The position numbers were made by a program, and so were the translations under genes. A stretch of 64,000 bases of DNA from Nostocoides sp. (GTDB taxonomy: Bacteria > Actinomycetota > Actinomycetes > Actinomycetales > Dermatophilaceae): assembly GCA_016702415.1 (NCBI GenBank), contig JADJEA010000024.1, forward strand, positions 434,001 through 498,000, given 5' to 3'. Positions 50,938-59,609 of this stretch are shown piece by piece. Each line of letters opens with the position of its first letter. The first letter of the stretch is position 1. The notes under the pieces are model-generated. The model was not told where the DNA came from. It saw only the letters and a program-made list of their open reading frames with translations, and did not search any database.

Positions 50938-52512
50938 TCAGGCGGGGACCGGGACGCTCGTGCGGATGAGGTGGTCGAACGCGGTCAGCGCGGCGGTCGC
51001 GCCGGCACCGCTGGCGATCGTGATCTGCTTGTAGGGCACGGTCGTGCAGTCGCCCGCGCCGAACACGCCGGGCACATTCGTCCCGCCACGGCCGTCGATG
51101 ACGATCTCGCCGCGATCGGAGAGTTCGAGGACGCCCTTGACCCAGTCGGAGTTGGGCAGCAGGCCAATCTGGACGAAGACCCCGTCCAGTTCCGTCAGCA
51201 CCGACTCCCCACCCTCGCGTGGCTCATGCCGCAGGCCGGTGACCTTGGAGCCGTCACCGACGACCTCGGTGGTCCGGCTGCCGAGGATGACGTCGGCATT
51301 GGGCAAGCTGGCGAGCTTGTCCTGGAGCACGTCGTCGGCCCGGAGTTGGTCGAGGAACTCCACGACCGTGACATGGCCGACCACGCCGGCGAGGTCGATG
51401 GCCGCCTCGACACCGGAGTTGCCGCCGCCGATCACCGCGACGCGCTTGCCGGCGAAGAGCGGACCATCGCAGTGGGGGCAGAAGGTCACGCCCTTGTTGC
51501 GATAGTCCTCCTCCCCCGCGCACCCCATGGTGCGCCAGCGGGCACCCGTGGCGACGACGACCGCACGCGCCGAGACCGACGCGCCCGAGGCCAACTCGAC
51601 GGTATGCCGCCCGCCCGCCTCCGCGGCCGGCACCAGTCGCGTTGCCCGCTGCCCGAGGACGACCTCCACGCCGTACTGGCGGACGTGGGCCTCCAGTTCC
51701 GCGGCCATCCGGGGTCCCTCGGTGTGGGCGACGCTCGGGTAGTTCTCGATCGACATCGTGTCGTTGAGCTGGCCGCCGAAGCGCTCGGCGACCACACCCG
51801 TGCGCAATCCCTTGCGCGCCAGGTAGATCGCGGCCGAGGCACCAGCGGGCCCGCCGCCGACAATGACCACGTCGAAGGGGTCGAGCGCGTCCACCCGGGC
51901 GGCCGCCTTGGCGTCGGCGCCCTCGTCGACCTTTCCGAGGATGTCGGTCAGGGACATCCGGCCCTGACCGAAGAGCTCCCCGTTGAGATAGACCGTCGGG
52001 ACCGCCTGGATCTCCTTCGCCAGGACCTCGTCCTGGAAGACGCCACCCTCGATCGCGGTGTGCGTGATGTGCTCCGGGTTCAGGACGCTCATGATGTTGA
52101 GGGCCTGGACGACGTCCGGGCAGTTCTGGCACGACAGCGACATATAGGTCTCGAAGTGCAGTGGCTTGGTCAGCGCCTTGACTTGATCGGCGACGTCATC
52201 GTCGACCTTCGGCGGATGCCCGCCGACGTGGAGCAGGGCCAGGACCAGCGAGGTGAACTCGTGCCCGAGCGGGATGCCGGCGAAGGTCACCCCCACGTCG
52301 GTGCCCGTCCGCACGATCCGGAACGACGGACGGCGAGCGTCCGCGCCGTCCCGGACGTGCGTGACGACATCGCTCAACCCGGCGATCTCATCGAGCAGCT
52401 CGGCCAGTTCCTGGGACTTCGCCGAGTCGTCGAGCGAGCTGACCAGTTCGATCGGCTGCCGGACATTGGCCAGGTAGGTCCGCAGCTGTTCTGTGAGATC
52501 TGGGTCGAGCAT
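50938..52512 (-). CDS. ahpF: Alkyl hydroperoxide reductase subunit F
   Basis: AhpF transfers electrons from NAD(P)H to AhpC. The 524-residue protein has the tandem N-terminal thioredoxin folds with the CXXC in LSCQNCPDVV near residue 130, then a thioredoxin-reductase-like module: FAD motif VVIVGGGPAGASAAIYLA near residue 215, the redox CXXC in GVTFCPHCDGPLF near residue 345, and VAVIGGGNSGVEAAIDLA for NAD(P)H. It lies 14 bp after ahpC in one operon. The start has only a weak GGGA upstream, so coupling to ahpC translation is likely. Confidence 0.95.
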   Translation of the reverse strand: MLDPDLTEQLRTYLANVRQPIELVSSLDDSAKSQELAELLDEIAGLSDVVTHVRDGADARRPSFRIVRTGTDVGVTFAGIPLGHEFTSLVLALLHVGGHPPKVDDDVADQVKALTKPLHFETYMSLSCQNCPDVVQALNIMSVLNPEHITHTAIEGGVFQDEVLAKEIQAVPTVYLNGELFGQGRMSLTDILGKVDEGADAKAAARVDALDPFDVVIVGGGPAGASAAIYLARKGLRTGVVAERFGGQLNDTMSIENYPSVAHTEGPRMAAELEAHVRQYGVEVVLGQRATRLVPAAEAGGRHTVELASGASVSARAVVVATGARWRTMGCAGEEDYRNKGVTFCPHCDGPLFAGKRVAVIGGGNSGVEAAIDLAGVVGHVTVVEFLDQLRADDVLQDKLASLPNADVILGSRTTEVVGDGSKVTGLRHEPREGGESVLTELDGVFVQIGLLPNSDWVKGVLELSDRGEIVIDGRGGTNVPGVFGAGDCTTVPYKQITIASGAGATAALTAFDHLIRTSVPVPA

Positions 52513-52526
52513 GGGCAGTCCCGGCC

Positions 52527-53090
52527 TCAGATCTTGCCGACGAGGTCGATGGACGGCTTGAGCGTGGCGGCGCCCTCTTCCCACTTGGCCGGGCAAACCT
52601 CACCCGGGTGGTTGCGGACGTACTGAGCGGCCTTGACCTTGCGCACGAGCTCGGCGGCGTTGCGGCCGACACCCTCGCAGGTGACCTCCATGACCTGGAT
52701 GATGCCGTCGGGGTCGACGAGGAAGGTCGCCCGGTCGGCCAGGCCCTGGCCCTCGCGCATATTGTCGAAGTTGGTGGTGATGACGCCGGCCGGGTCGCCG
52801 AGCATGAAGTACTTGATCTTGCCGACGGTCTCCGACTCCTTGTGCCACGCCGCGTGTACGTGGTGGGTGTCGGTGGAGACCGAGTAGACCTCGACGCCGA
52901 GCTTCTGCAGCTCGTCGTACTGGTCGGCGAGGTCACCGAGCTCCGTGGGGCAGACGAAGGTGAAGTCGGCCGGGTAGAAGAAGAAGATCGCCCACTTGCC
53001 GAGGACGTCCTTCTCGCTGACCTCGACGTACTCGCCGTTGTGGAAGGCCTGCGCGGTGAAGGGCTTGATGGGGGTGTTGATCAGGGACAT
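52527..53090 (-). CDS. ahpC: Alkyl hydroperoxide reductase subunit C (2-Cys peroxiredoxin)
   Basis: The 187-residue typical 2-Cys peroxiredoxin reduces H2O2 and organic hydroperoxides. The peroxidatic cysteine is in FTFVCPTELGD near residue 47 and the resolving cysteine in GEVCPAKW near residue 166, so it is of the E. coli AhpC/AhpF type rather than the mycobacterial AhpC/AhpD type. It leads the ahpCF operon with an 80-nt leader and a -35/-10 promoter upstream. No oxyR is adjacent. Confidence 0.96.
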   Translation of the reverse strand: MSLINTPIKPFTAQAFHNGEYVEVSEKDVLGKWAIFFFYPADFTFVCPTELGDLADQYDELQKLGVEVYSVSTDTHHVHAAWHKESETVGKIKYFMLGDPAGVITTNFDNMREGQGLADRATFLVDPDGIIQVMEVTCEGVGRNAAELVRKVKAAQYVRNHPGEVCPAKWEEGAATLKPSIDLVGKI

Positions 53091-53171
53091 GCGGGCACCA
53101 CTTTCTGTCGGAGCGGGAATGCCGTCGGTGTGGCGAGACGCGCTGCCGGAAACGCCGACGGTCCAGTGCCC

Positions 53172-53199
53172 ATGGTACCCCTTTACTGGATTCGATCAA
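53172..53199 (-). promoter_or_regulatory. ahpCF promoter
   Basis: On the minus strand TTGATC (53194-53199) and TACCAT (53172-53177) are 16 bp apart, about 80 nt upstream of the ahpC ATG. The surrounding 40 bp are clearly AT-richer than their flanks and could hold a peroxide-responsive operator, but I see no defined OxyR or Fur box. Confidence 0.5.
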
Positions 53200-53247
53200 G
53201 TTAAGTTCCCGTTGTGTGGCCCGCGGCACATGCGCTGTCGCCCCCGG

Positions 53248-53278
53248 CTCCTAGAGTGGTGTGGGCCTCCTAGAGTGG
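53248..53278 (+). repeat. Direct repeat CTCCTAGAGTGG
   Basis: CTCCTAGAGTGG occurs at 53248-53259 and again at 53267-53278, 19 bp apart. Each copy contains a TAGAGT that could serve as a -10 box for the downstream AI-2E transporter, so the repeat may give two start sites. Confidence 0.5.
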
Positions 53279-53321
53279 GCGCGAGCGGGAGGCCTCGCGG
53301 GCGTCCCGGCGGGCTGCCGAG

Positions 53322-53387
53322 GTGACGACGACCGACGAGACGGACGTGACGATGACCGAGGTGGAACTGACCGAGGAGGGCGGATGA
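53322..53387 (+). CDS. Possible 21-residue upstream peptide coupled to the transporter start
   Basis: A GTG at 53322 opens a 21-codon frame rich in Thr, Glu and Asp whose TGA (53385-53387) overlaps the ATG of the next gene as ATGA. The overlap is like true coupled genes elsewhere in the window, but the composition is low-complexity and the frame is short, so it may be chance. Confidence 0.2.
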   Translation: MTTTDETDVTMTEVELTEEGG

Positions 53388-54529
53388 CCGAGGGGCCGAG
53401 CACGCAACCGGAACCCGACGGGACCAGTGCGACCGACAGGGGCGCGGACAGTGGGGGGAGGCGCACGGCATACGGCCGCGCGGGTGAACCTCTCAACCGC
53501 CACTCGCCTTTTTATATCGGGTTCGTCGGTGCCGCCGGGGTCATCGCGGCGCTGGGTCTGTGGCATCTGGTCGGGCGGCTGTCCTCGACGCTGACCATCC
53601 TCGTCGTCTCGATCTTCTTGACGTTGTCCTTGAATCCCATCGTCGAGTGGCTCATGGCGCGCCGGCTGCGGCGCCCCCAGGCCGTGGCCGTGGTCTTCGC
53701 CGGACTATTGGTGGTCGGGGGGCTGATCGGCTGGCTGGTCCTGCCCCCGGCCATCCAGGAGGGTTCGGCCCTCCTCCAGAACGCACCGGGCTATGTCGAC
53801 CGCATTCTCAGCCTCGAGTGGGTGCAGCGCCTGGACAAGAACTACTCGATCGTCGCCAAACTCCAGCACGAGATCAACGCTCGATTGACCGACGGGTCCT
53901 TCGTCGGCCGAGTCTTCGGCGGGGTGCTTGGCGCGGGGATGGCTCTGGCCGGGGCGCTCTTCCAGGGCTTCACGGTCCTTGTGCTCACCCTCTTCTTCCT
54001 CGCGGCGCTGCCACGGGTGAAGCGGGCCGCCTATGCCACCGTCCCGCTCTCACGCCGTCCGCGCGTCGTGTGGCTCTCGGAGGAAATCATGCGGCGGGTC
54101 GGGGCCTATGCGATCGGTCAGGCGGCCGTGGCGACGGTCAACGGCATCCTGTCGTTCGTCATGATGTCGATCGTCGATATCCCGTATGCCGCGGTCCTCG
54201 CCGTCCTCGTCGGCCTCCTCGGGCTCATCCCGATGGTCGGCGCGACGATCGGTGCCGTCCTCGTCGCCGCCGTCGCGTTCTTCGACGAGCCGCACAAGGC
54301 GGTCATCGCGGCTATCTATTACCTCGTGTATCAGCAGCTCGAGAACTATGTGGTCTCGCCGCGGATCATGGCGCGCACGGTGTCGGTGCCCGGTGCCGTC
54401 ACGGTGATCGCCGCGATGGCCGGCGGCACCTTGCTCGGGGTGCTGGGCGCGCTCCTTGCGGTGCCCGTGGCGGCGGGGCTCCTGCTCCTCTACGAAGAGG
54501 TCCTGCTGCCTCGGCAGCGGTCCGCGTAA
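53384..54529 (+). CDS. AI-2E family transporter
   Basis: The 381-residue protein has a hydrophilic 40-residue N-terminus and about seven helices. PFYIGFVGAAGVIAALGLWHLVG starts the first; TLTILVVSIFLTLSLNPIVEWL and the C-terminal IPYAAVLAVLVGLLGLIPMVGATIG near residue 270, with YYLVYQQLENYVVSPRIMARTVSVPG, are the hallmark of the UPF0118/AI-2E exporter family (TqsA, PerM). Substrates vary, from quorum signal AI-2 to Na+/H+ exchange, so the actual cargo is unknown. GAGGAGGGC about 6 nt upstream supports the ATG at 53384. It is divergent from ahpC. Confidence 0.85.
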   Translation: MTEGPSTQPEPDGTSATDRGADSGGRRTAYGRAGEPLNRHSPFYIGFVGAAGVIAALGLWHLVGRLSSTLTILVVSIFLTLSLNPIVEWLMARRLRRPQAVAVVFAGLLVVGGLIGWLVLPPAIQEGSALLQNAPGYVDRILSLEWVQRLDKNYSIVAKLQHEINARLTDGSFVGRVFGGVLGAGMALAGALFQGFTVLVLTLFFLAALPRVKRAAYATVPLSRRPRVVWLSEEIMRRVGAYAIGQAAVATVNGILSFVMMSIVDIPYAAVLAVLVGLLGLIPMVGATIGAVLVAAVAFFDEPHKAVIAAIYYLVYQQLENYVVSPRIMARTVSVPGAVTVIAAMAGGTLLGVLGALLAVPVAAGLLLLYEEVLLPRQRSA

Positions 54530-54581
54530 GGCGGGGTCAGCCGCATACGTCGTCGTGCAGCCAACTCGGCCCGGACAGGCC

Positions 54582-54622
54582 GGTGGCGGCGGACTCCGTC
54601 CCCCGACGAGTCCGCCGCCACC
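54582..54622 (+). terminator. Terminator hairpin after AI-2E transporter gene
   Basis: GGTGGCGGCGGACTC (54582-54596) pairs perfectly with GAGTCCGCCGCCACC (54608-54622) across an 11-nt loop, 52 bp beyond the stop. Confidence 0.8.
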
Positions 54623-54701
54623 TCTGGGCTGAAGTGCCCCCGTGACACTTCCCGCATCGCTATTGACGCCCCACCGGCCAGGTTCGTTGCCCCGATTTCG
54701 A

Positions 54702-54717
54702 TGTGATCTAGATCACA
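54702..54717. promoter_or_regulatory. Perfect CRP/FNR-family palindrome TGTGATCTAGATCACA
   Basis: The sequence fits the CRP consensus TGTGA-N6-TCACA exactly and extends to a 20-bp perfect palindrome (54700-54719). It lies between the 3' ends of two convergent genes, 85 bp after a terminator and 49 bp before the stop of the dehydrogenase gene, where no annotated start codon is present. TATGGGT follows at 54721 and might be a -10 region for an unannotated transcript. Confidence 0.75.
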
Positions 54718-54746
54718 TCCTATGGGTAAGCGATTACTTGTCGCGA

Positions 54747-54763
54747 GTGACCGCATTGGTCAC
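54747..54763 (-). terminator. Small hairpin just after the dehydrogenase stop
   Basis: GTGACC (54747-54752) pairs with GGTCAC (54758-54763) over a 5-nt loop, starting 3 bp downstream of the stop codon of the minus-strand dehydrogenase. The stem is short and this is a weak terminator call. Confidence 0.3.
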
Positions 54764-54765
54764 GA

Positions 54766-57366
54766 TCACGAGCGCACCCGGGCGCTCGTCGGGTCGTAGA
54801 ACGGGCGCAACGAAACCCGGGCCGGGACCTCTCGCCCCGCGACGTCGACTCGCCACTGGCCGGCGTCGATCCACGCGTGATCGACCTCGACGGCACCATC
54901 CGCGACCGTCTCGCCGCCCGCCGCGACGCTCGCCAGCCCCACTGCCCCACCCAGGGTCCATCCGTAGGACCCGGACCGGAGATAGCCGACCGCCACACCA
55001 TCTCTTCGGACGACCTCCGCGTGATAGAGCAGCGGCTCCGGGTCGTCGAGGAGCACCGACACCAGGCGACGGCGGGCCGGCTCCAGCCGCTGCGCAAGAT
55101 ACGCCTCGCGGCCGATGAAGTCGCCACCCGCCCGCGCGACCGCGAAGTCCAAACCGACCTCGGGGACGACGTCCGCGTCGTCGATGTCGTGGCCGAAATC
55201 GCGGTAGCCCTTCTCCAGCCGCAGGCTCGACAGGGCCTTCAGGCCGCACGGCCGCAGTCCGTATGCCGCGCCCTCCTCCCGCAGCGCCGCCCAGATCGCG
55301 GGGGCATCCGTGGCGGACGGGTACAGCTCGTACCCGAGTTCGCCGACGTAGGTGATCCGTTGGACCAGCACCCGGCGACCGCCGATGGTGAGACTCCGAG
55401 CGGTCCGGAACGGAAATGCTGCATGGCTGACGTCGGTGTCGGTGAGGCGCTGGAGGACGTCCCGGCTGCGCGGCCCTTGCAGGCTGAGCATCCCGACCTC
55501 GTGCGTGACATCGGTCACCGTCACGTCGGCGTCAGCGATAGCGCGGTCGAGCAGTCCCGCTACGTGGGCGTGCGCGGTGTCGGAGGCGACGACGAGGAAG
55601 TCGTCCGCCCCGCGCTTGGTGACGGTCAGGTCGGCAACGATCCGGCCGTCTTCCCGTAGCCACTGGGTGTAGGTCACCCGGTCCGCCGGGCCGTCCACCG
55701 CGCCCGCCGACATCCGCGCGAGCATGGCTCCGGCGCCGCGCCCGGTGACCTGGAACTTCGCCATAAAGGACATGTCGAAGAGCCCCACCGCCGTGCGCAC
55801 CGCGTGGTGCTCGGCCGCCCAGTGCCGGAACCACGGTTGCGGCCCCCAGCCGGGGGTGACCTCATCCGGGTCACCGGCCCCGGCGGGGGGTGGGCCGGCG
55901 GGGCCTGGGGTGGAGGGGGTGGAAGGGGCGGAGAGGTCGGCGGGGTCCGAGGGGTGGGCCGAAGGGTCGGCCGTGGAGAGGCCGGGGGCGGCGGGGTCGG
56001 CATACCAATCCGCGCTTTCCCAGCCACTGACGTCCCGCAGATAGGCCCCGGCGGCGACCATCTCGTCGTGCACCGGCGAGCGGTGGATGCCGCGAGCGGT
56101 GCGGAGTTGGACGCCGGGGGTGTGGGCGGCATACACCGTCCCGAGGATCTCGGCGGTGCGCGCGCGGCGGACCCCCGGGTCGAGTTGCCACGCCTGGAAC
56201 CGGTCGACATTGAAGCCCGTCGTGTCGACATCGGGGTGGCCGGTGGTGATCCAGTGCGCCATGACCCGGCCGAGGCCACCGGAGGAGAGGATGCCGACCG
56301 AATTCATTCCGGCACAGACGAAATAGCCGCGTATGCCCGGCGCCTCGCCGACGGCCGGAGCGAGATCGGGAAGGAAGGATTCCGGTCCGCAGAAGAAGGT
56401 GCGGATGCCGACGTCGAGGGTGGCCGGGACCCGGGCCATCGCGCGCTCGACGAAAGGACCCATCCGGTCCCAGTCCGGGGTGATCTCGCCGAAGGAGAAG
56501 TCGGCCGGAATCCCGTCGACGCGCCAGGCCGCCGCGCTCGGTTCGAAGAGCCCGACCATCATCCCGCCGCCCTCCTCGCGGTAGTACCCGTAGGCGGCCG
56601 GGTCCTCGAACACCGGGGCGTCGGGGCTCAGGCCGTCGATGGGCTCGGTGATGAGGTAGTAGTGCTCCGCGGCCTGGTTGGGGATGATCACCCCGGACCG
56701 CTCCCCCAACTCGCGCGCCCACATGCCCGCACAGTTGACGACGCGGTCGCACTCGATGTCGCCGTATGCCGTGCGCACCCCCACGACCTCGCGCACCCGA
56801 CCGCGCGGCCGGGTCAGGACGTCGATGACCGGGACGTTCTCGAGCACCCTCACGCCACGCTGGCGCGCGCCCCGGGCGAACGACATCGTCAGGTCGACCG
56901 GGTTGACGCGCCCGTCCCCCGGGACATAGAAGCCGGCGAGCAAATCGTCGGTCTTGGCCAGCGGGAACAGCTCACTCATCTCCTTGGGGGTGATCTCGTG
57001 GACCTCCAGGCCGAGGTGGCGCTGGAAGGCGGCGACCCGGCGGTACTCCTCGAGCCGGTCGGCGTCGGCGGCCGCCTCGATCAGCCCGACGGGCTTGAAG
57101 CCGGTCGCCACGCCCGTGTCCGCCTCGAGCCTGGCGAACAGATCGCGGCTGTAGAGCCGGTTGCGGGTGTTGGTCTCGCTCGTGCTGCCGAAGGTGGTCA
57201 TCAGGCCGGCGGCATGCCAGGTCGTCCCGCTGGTGAGCCGATCACGCTCCAGGAGAACGACATCCGTCTCGCCGGTGAGGGCCAGGTGATAGGCGATGGA
57301 GGTCCCGATCACCCCGCCCCCGATGATGACGACACGGGCGCGGGCGGGCAGGGCAGGCGGGGTCAC
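54766..57366 (-). CDS. FAD-dependent dimethylglycine/sarcosine dehydrogenase-like protein with GcvT domain
   Basis: An 866-residue two-part enzyme. Residues 10-400 form the DAO-type flavin domain (ARVVIIGGGVIGTSIAYHLAL, TTWHAAGLMTTFGS with the histidine used for covalent FAD). Residues 490-860 form the GcvT/aminomethyltransferase folate-binding domain (TAVGLFDMSFMAKFQVTG, VTDVTHEVGMLSLQGPRSRDVL, YVGELGYELY). A Pro/Ser-rich linker of about 45 residues joins them. Such proteins oxidatively demethylate dimethylglycine, sarcosine or related N-methyl compounds and pass the methyl group to tetrahydrofolate, using ETF as electron acceptor. The GTG at 57366 follows TACCTT by 7 nt. Confidence 0.88.
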   Translation of the reverse strand: MTPPALPARARVVIIGGGVIGTSIAYHLALTGETDVVLLERDRLTSGTTWHAAGLMTTFGSTSETNTRNRLYSRDLFARLEADTGVATGFKPVGLIEAAADADRLEEYRRVAAFQRHLGLEVHEITPKEMSELFPLAKTDDLLAGFYVPGDGRVNPVDLTMSFARGARQRGVRVLENVPVIDVLTRPRGRVREVVGVRTAYGDIECDRVVNCAGMWARELGERSGVIIPNQAAEHYYLITEPIDGLSPDAPVFEDPAAYGYYREEGGGMMVGLFEPSAAAWRVDGIPADFSFGEITPDWDRMGPFVERAMARVPATLDVGIRTFFCGPESFLPDLAPAVGEAPGIRGYFVCAGMNSVGILSSGGLGRVMAHWITTGHPDVDTTGFNVDRFQAWQLDPGVRRARTAEILGTVYAAHTPGVQLRTARGIHRSPVHDEMVAAGAYLRDVSGWESADWYADPAAPGLSTADPSAHPSDPADLSAPSTPSTPGPAGPPPAGAGDPDEVTPGWGPQPWFRHWAAEHHAVRTAVGLFDMSFMAKFQVTGRGAGAMLARMSAGAVDGPADRVTYTQWLREDGRIVADLTVTKRGADDFLVVASDTAHAHVAGLLDRAIADADVTVTDVTHEVGMLSLQGPRSRDVLQRLTDTDVSHAAFPFRTARSLTIGGRRVLVQRITYVGELGYELYPSATDAPAIWAALREEGAAYGLRPCGLKALSSLRLEKGYRDFGHDIDDADVVPEVGLDFAVARAGGDFIGREAYLAQRLEPARRRLVSVLLDDPEPLLYHAEVVRRDGVAVGYLRSGSYGWTLGGAVGLASVAAGGETVADGAVEVDHAWIDAGQWRVDVAGREVPARVSLRPFYDPTSARVRS

Positions 57367-57373
57367 GCCAGCC

Positions 57374-57379
57374 AAGGTA
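57374..57379 (-). promoter_or_regulatory. -10 box for leaderless start at 57366
   Basis: TACCTT on the minus strand ends 7 nt before the GTG of the dehydrogenase gene. Confidence 0.5.
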
Positions 57380-57409
57380 CCTGGGGGTCTCGGCGCGCCG
57401 GACCCCACC

Positions 57410-58297
57410 TCACCCGTGCAGCCAGCGCAGGATCAGCCGACGCGAGATCGACAGCGCCGTGCCGCCACCCCAGGCCCCTTCGTCGACCAGGGCATGGTAG
57501 TCGGCCCGGGTCAGCCAGAACGCCTCGGCGATCTCCGCCTCGTCGATCGCCAGCGTCGGGTCGTCGGTGCGCGCCTCGAACCCGAGCATGAGGGAGTTGG
57601 GGAACGGCCAGGGCTGGTCGCCGAGGTAGCGCACGTCGCGCACCATGAGGCCGACCTCCTCGCGGACCTCACGGCATACGGCCATCTCGAGCGACTCCCC
57701 CGGCTCGACGAACCCCGCGAGCACCGAGAGCCGGCCGGCCGGCCAGGTGGGGTGGCGCGCGAGAAGGAGCCGATCGTCGGGATCGACGACCGCCATGATG
57801 ACCGCGGGATCGGTGCGCGGGAAGTGCTCGCTGCGGTCCTCGGGGCAGCGACGGGTCCAGCCCGCGGTGGCAATCTGTGTCGGCGACCCGCACCGGGGGC
57901 AGTGCGTGTGCGTCGCGTGCCAGTTGCCCAGCGCCACGGCGGTAGTGAAGGCCTCGGCATCGATGGGCCCGAGGTCGGCGCCCTGGACCCGCAGACCGAG
58001 CCAGGTCGCGTCCATGTCGGCCCGCGGGACCAGGACGGCCACGCGGGCGCGCCCCGCCGCGCTCCCGAGAAAGACCGCGGGGTATGCCGCGTCCCCCTCC
58101 CCCGGCGCGCGCCACGCCAGTTCGGGGCCGGCCGGGCCGGCGACCGGCGCGTGCCCGTCGCACACCGGCAGGACGAGGGTGTCCGGATCGGAGAGCAGCG
58201 TCGCGATCAGGCCGGGCTCGGTGCGCCGGTGGGCGCACCGGTCCAGCCCGGCCGTGGCGAGGGGGACATCGCGGAGGAGGTCATCGGCATACGGCAC
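57410..58297 (-). CDS. nudC: NAD(+) diphosphatase / NADH pyrophosphatase NudC
   Basis: The 295-residue enzyme cleaves NAD(H) to NMN(H) and AMP and may remove NAD caps from RNA. The Nudix box is GFVEPGESLEMAVCREVREEVGL near residue 190, followed by LGDQPWPFPNSLMLGF, the family-specific SQPWPFPXS variant. The zinc ribbon has CPRC and a third cysteine (RRCPEDRSEHFPR), but the fourth position is not Cys, so zinc binding is probably lost or altered. GTG at 58297 is 6 nt after a CAGGAT element, a weak leaderless signal. It precedes the dehydrogenase gene in the same direction, 43 bp away. Confidence 0.9.
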   Translation of the reverse strand: MPYADDLLRDVPLATAGLDRCAHRRTEPGLIATLLSDPDTLVLPVCDGHAPVAGPAGPELAWRAPGEGDAAYPAVFLGSAAGRARVAVLVPRADMDATWLGLRVQGADLGPIDAEAFTTAVALGNWHATHTHCPRCGSPTQIATAGWTRRCPEDRSEHFPRTDPAVIMAVVDPDDRLLLARHPTWPAGRLSVLAGFVEPGESLEMAVCREVREEVGLMVRDVRYLGDQPWPFPNSLMLGFEARTDDPTLAIDEAEIAEAFWLTRADYHALVDEGAWGGGTALSISRRLILRWLHG

Positions 58298-58610
58298 CCG
58301 CCCATCCTGGCGCACGCAGCGGCGTGGGCCGGGCGGCACGCGGCCGTCCCGATTCCCGGCCCGCCCAGGCCAGACCGGGGGGCGCGCCGCCCCGACTGAG
58401 CGCCGGATCCCGTGGGCAGATGGCACACGGCAGGACGAACGGCTCCGACCGCATGCGCCCTGGCCCGTATGCCGTGGACTCGCCTCCCCGTCGATCGGTG
58501 CGTCGTGCTGGACCCCGGGCGGCTGCAGCGGGCACGATGGGCACACGACGCGCATCCACGCCGACCCGCGTCGTCCTCGGTCTCCGGCACCGGTTCAGCG
58601 GAGGTAAACG
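58298..58610. other. 313-bp intergenic region between nudC and the LuxR-type regulator
   Basis: It carries the nudC promoter side (ATCCTG at 58304-58309, the reverse of a CAGGAT -10), one GTATGCCG word at 58467, and a GGAGG at 58600-58604 that serves the GTG at 58611. I see no gene, stable hairpin or repeat in the rest. The last GTATGCCG before the long motif-free stretch is here. Confidence 0.5.
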
Positions 58611-59609
58611 GTGGACACGACCCGCACCCTGGGACGCATCAGCCCCGCAGCGGCCGCCACCTATCGCGAATGCGCCCGTGCGCCCGCGACCCTCACCGAT
58701 GTGGCGGCGCGACTCGACACCGAACTCGCCGTCGTGGCCGACGCCGTCGGCGAACTGCGCGCTCTCGGGCTGGTCGGCGACGACGCGGGCGGCGTCATCC
58801 GGGCCCTGGCCCCGGTCGCACTTGACCGGGAGATCGATACCCACGAGCGACTCCTGCGTGATCTGCGCCGGGCCGCCGACGAACTGGCCGCCGTGTGGCT
58901 GACCCGAGGATCCGGGCCCGCCGTCGACATCATCGAGGGCCCGTTCGAGGCCGTCGAACTCACCAACGAGTTGATGGCCTCCGCCCACGAGGAGGTCGTC
59001 GCCACGAACTACGGCGCCGTCGTGCCGGTCGACCCGCTCGTCGCGACGCCGCGACCGACGGAAGCTCGGACCATTCTTAGTGAGCCGGCGGCATTGGAGC
59101 GCGGCGTGAGCATCCGCGCGGTCTACGATAGCCGGCTCCTTACCGATCCGGGCGCCCTATCGGCCATTCATGACTGCGTGCGGGCCGGGGAGAAGGCGCG
59201 CACCCTGCCCGGGGTGCCCATGAGCCTTTCTGTGTATGACCAGCGGGTCGCGACACTCTCCGGTCCGGGTATCGGCGGCGACCGGCGCCACCTGCTGGTC
59301 ACGCGGCACCGTGGCTTCGTCGCCGTGTTCCAGTCGGCGTTCGAGTTCTTCTGGCGCGCAGCTATGCCCGTCGTTGTCGCGACCGACGCCTTCCCTGGGG
59401 AGGACGGACCGGACGGGGAGACGCGACGACTCCTGGCCCACCTCGCTGCCGGAATCACCGACGAGGTCATCGGCCGGGACCTCGGCGTCAGCGCGCGGAC
59501 CGTCGGGCGGCGCATCGCCCGCCTCCAGGACATCCTGGGGGCGGGCAGCCGCTTCCAGTTGGCACTTCAGGCGTCAGCGCGACGCGTGTCCAGATCTTCG
59601 AACCCGTGA
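58611..59609 (+). CDS. LuxR-family regulator with TrmB-like N-terminus
   Basis: The 332-residue protein begins with a winged-helix-like segment (residues 8-55: ISPAAAATYRECARAPATLTDVAARLDTELAVVADAVGELRALGLV), has a middle domain of the phospholipase-D-like type seen in actinobacterial TrmB/LuxR hybrids, and ends with a LuxR HTH (LLAHLAAGITDEVIGRDLGVSARTVGRRIARLQDILG). The C-terminus past ...LQASARR reads VSRSSNP, unlike the short basic end usual for these proteins; from that point another frame carries subtilase sequence. GGAGG precedes the GTG. Regulators of this type are often beside S8 peptidases in Streptomyces-like genomes. This stretch lacks the GTATGCCG word and may be acquired. Confidence 0.72.
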   Translation: MDTTRTLGRISPAAAATYRECARAPATLTDVAARLDTELAVVADAVGELRALGLVGDDAGGVIRALAPVALDREIDTHERLLRDLRRAADELAAVWLTRGSGPAVDIIEGPFEAVELTNELMASAHEEVVATNYGAVVPVDPLVATPRPTEARTILSEPAALERGVSIRAVYDSRLLTDPGALSAIHDCVRAGEKARTLPGVPMSLSVYDQRVATLSGPGIGGDRRHLLVTRHRGFVAVFQSAFEFFWRAAMPVVVATDAFPGEDGPDGETRRLLAHLAAGITDEVIGRDLGVSARTVGRRIARLQDILGAGSRFQLALQASARRVSRSSNP

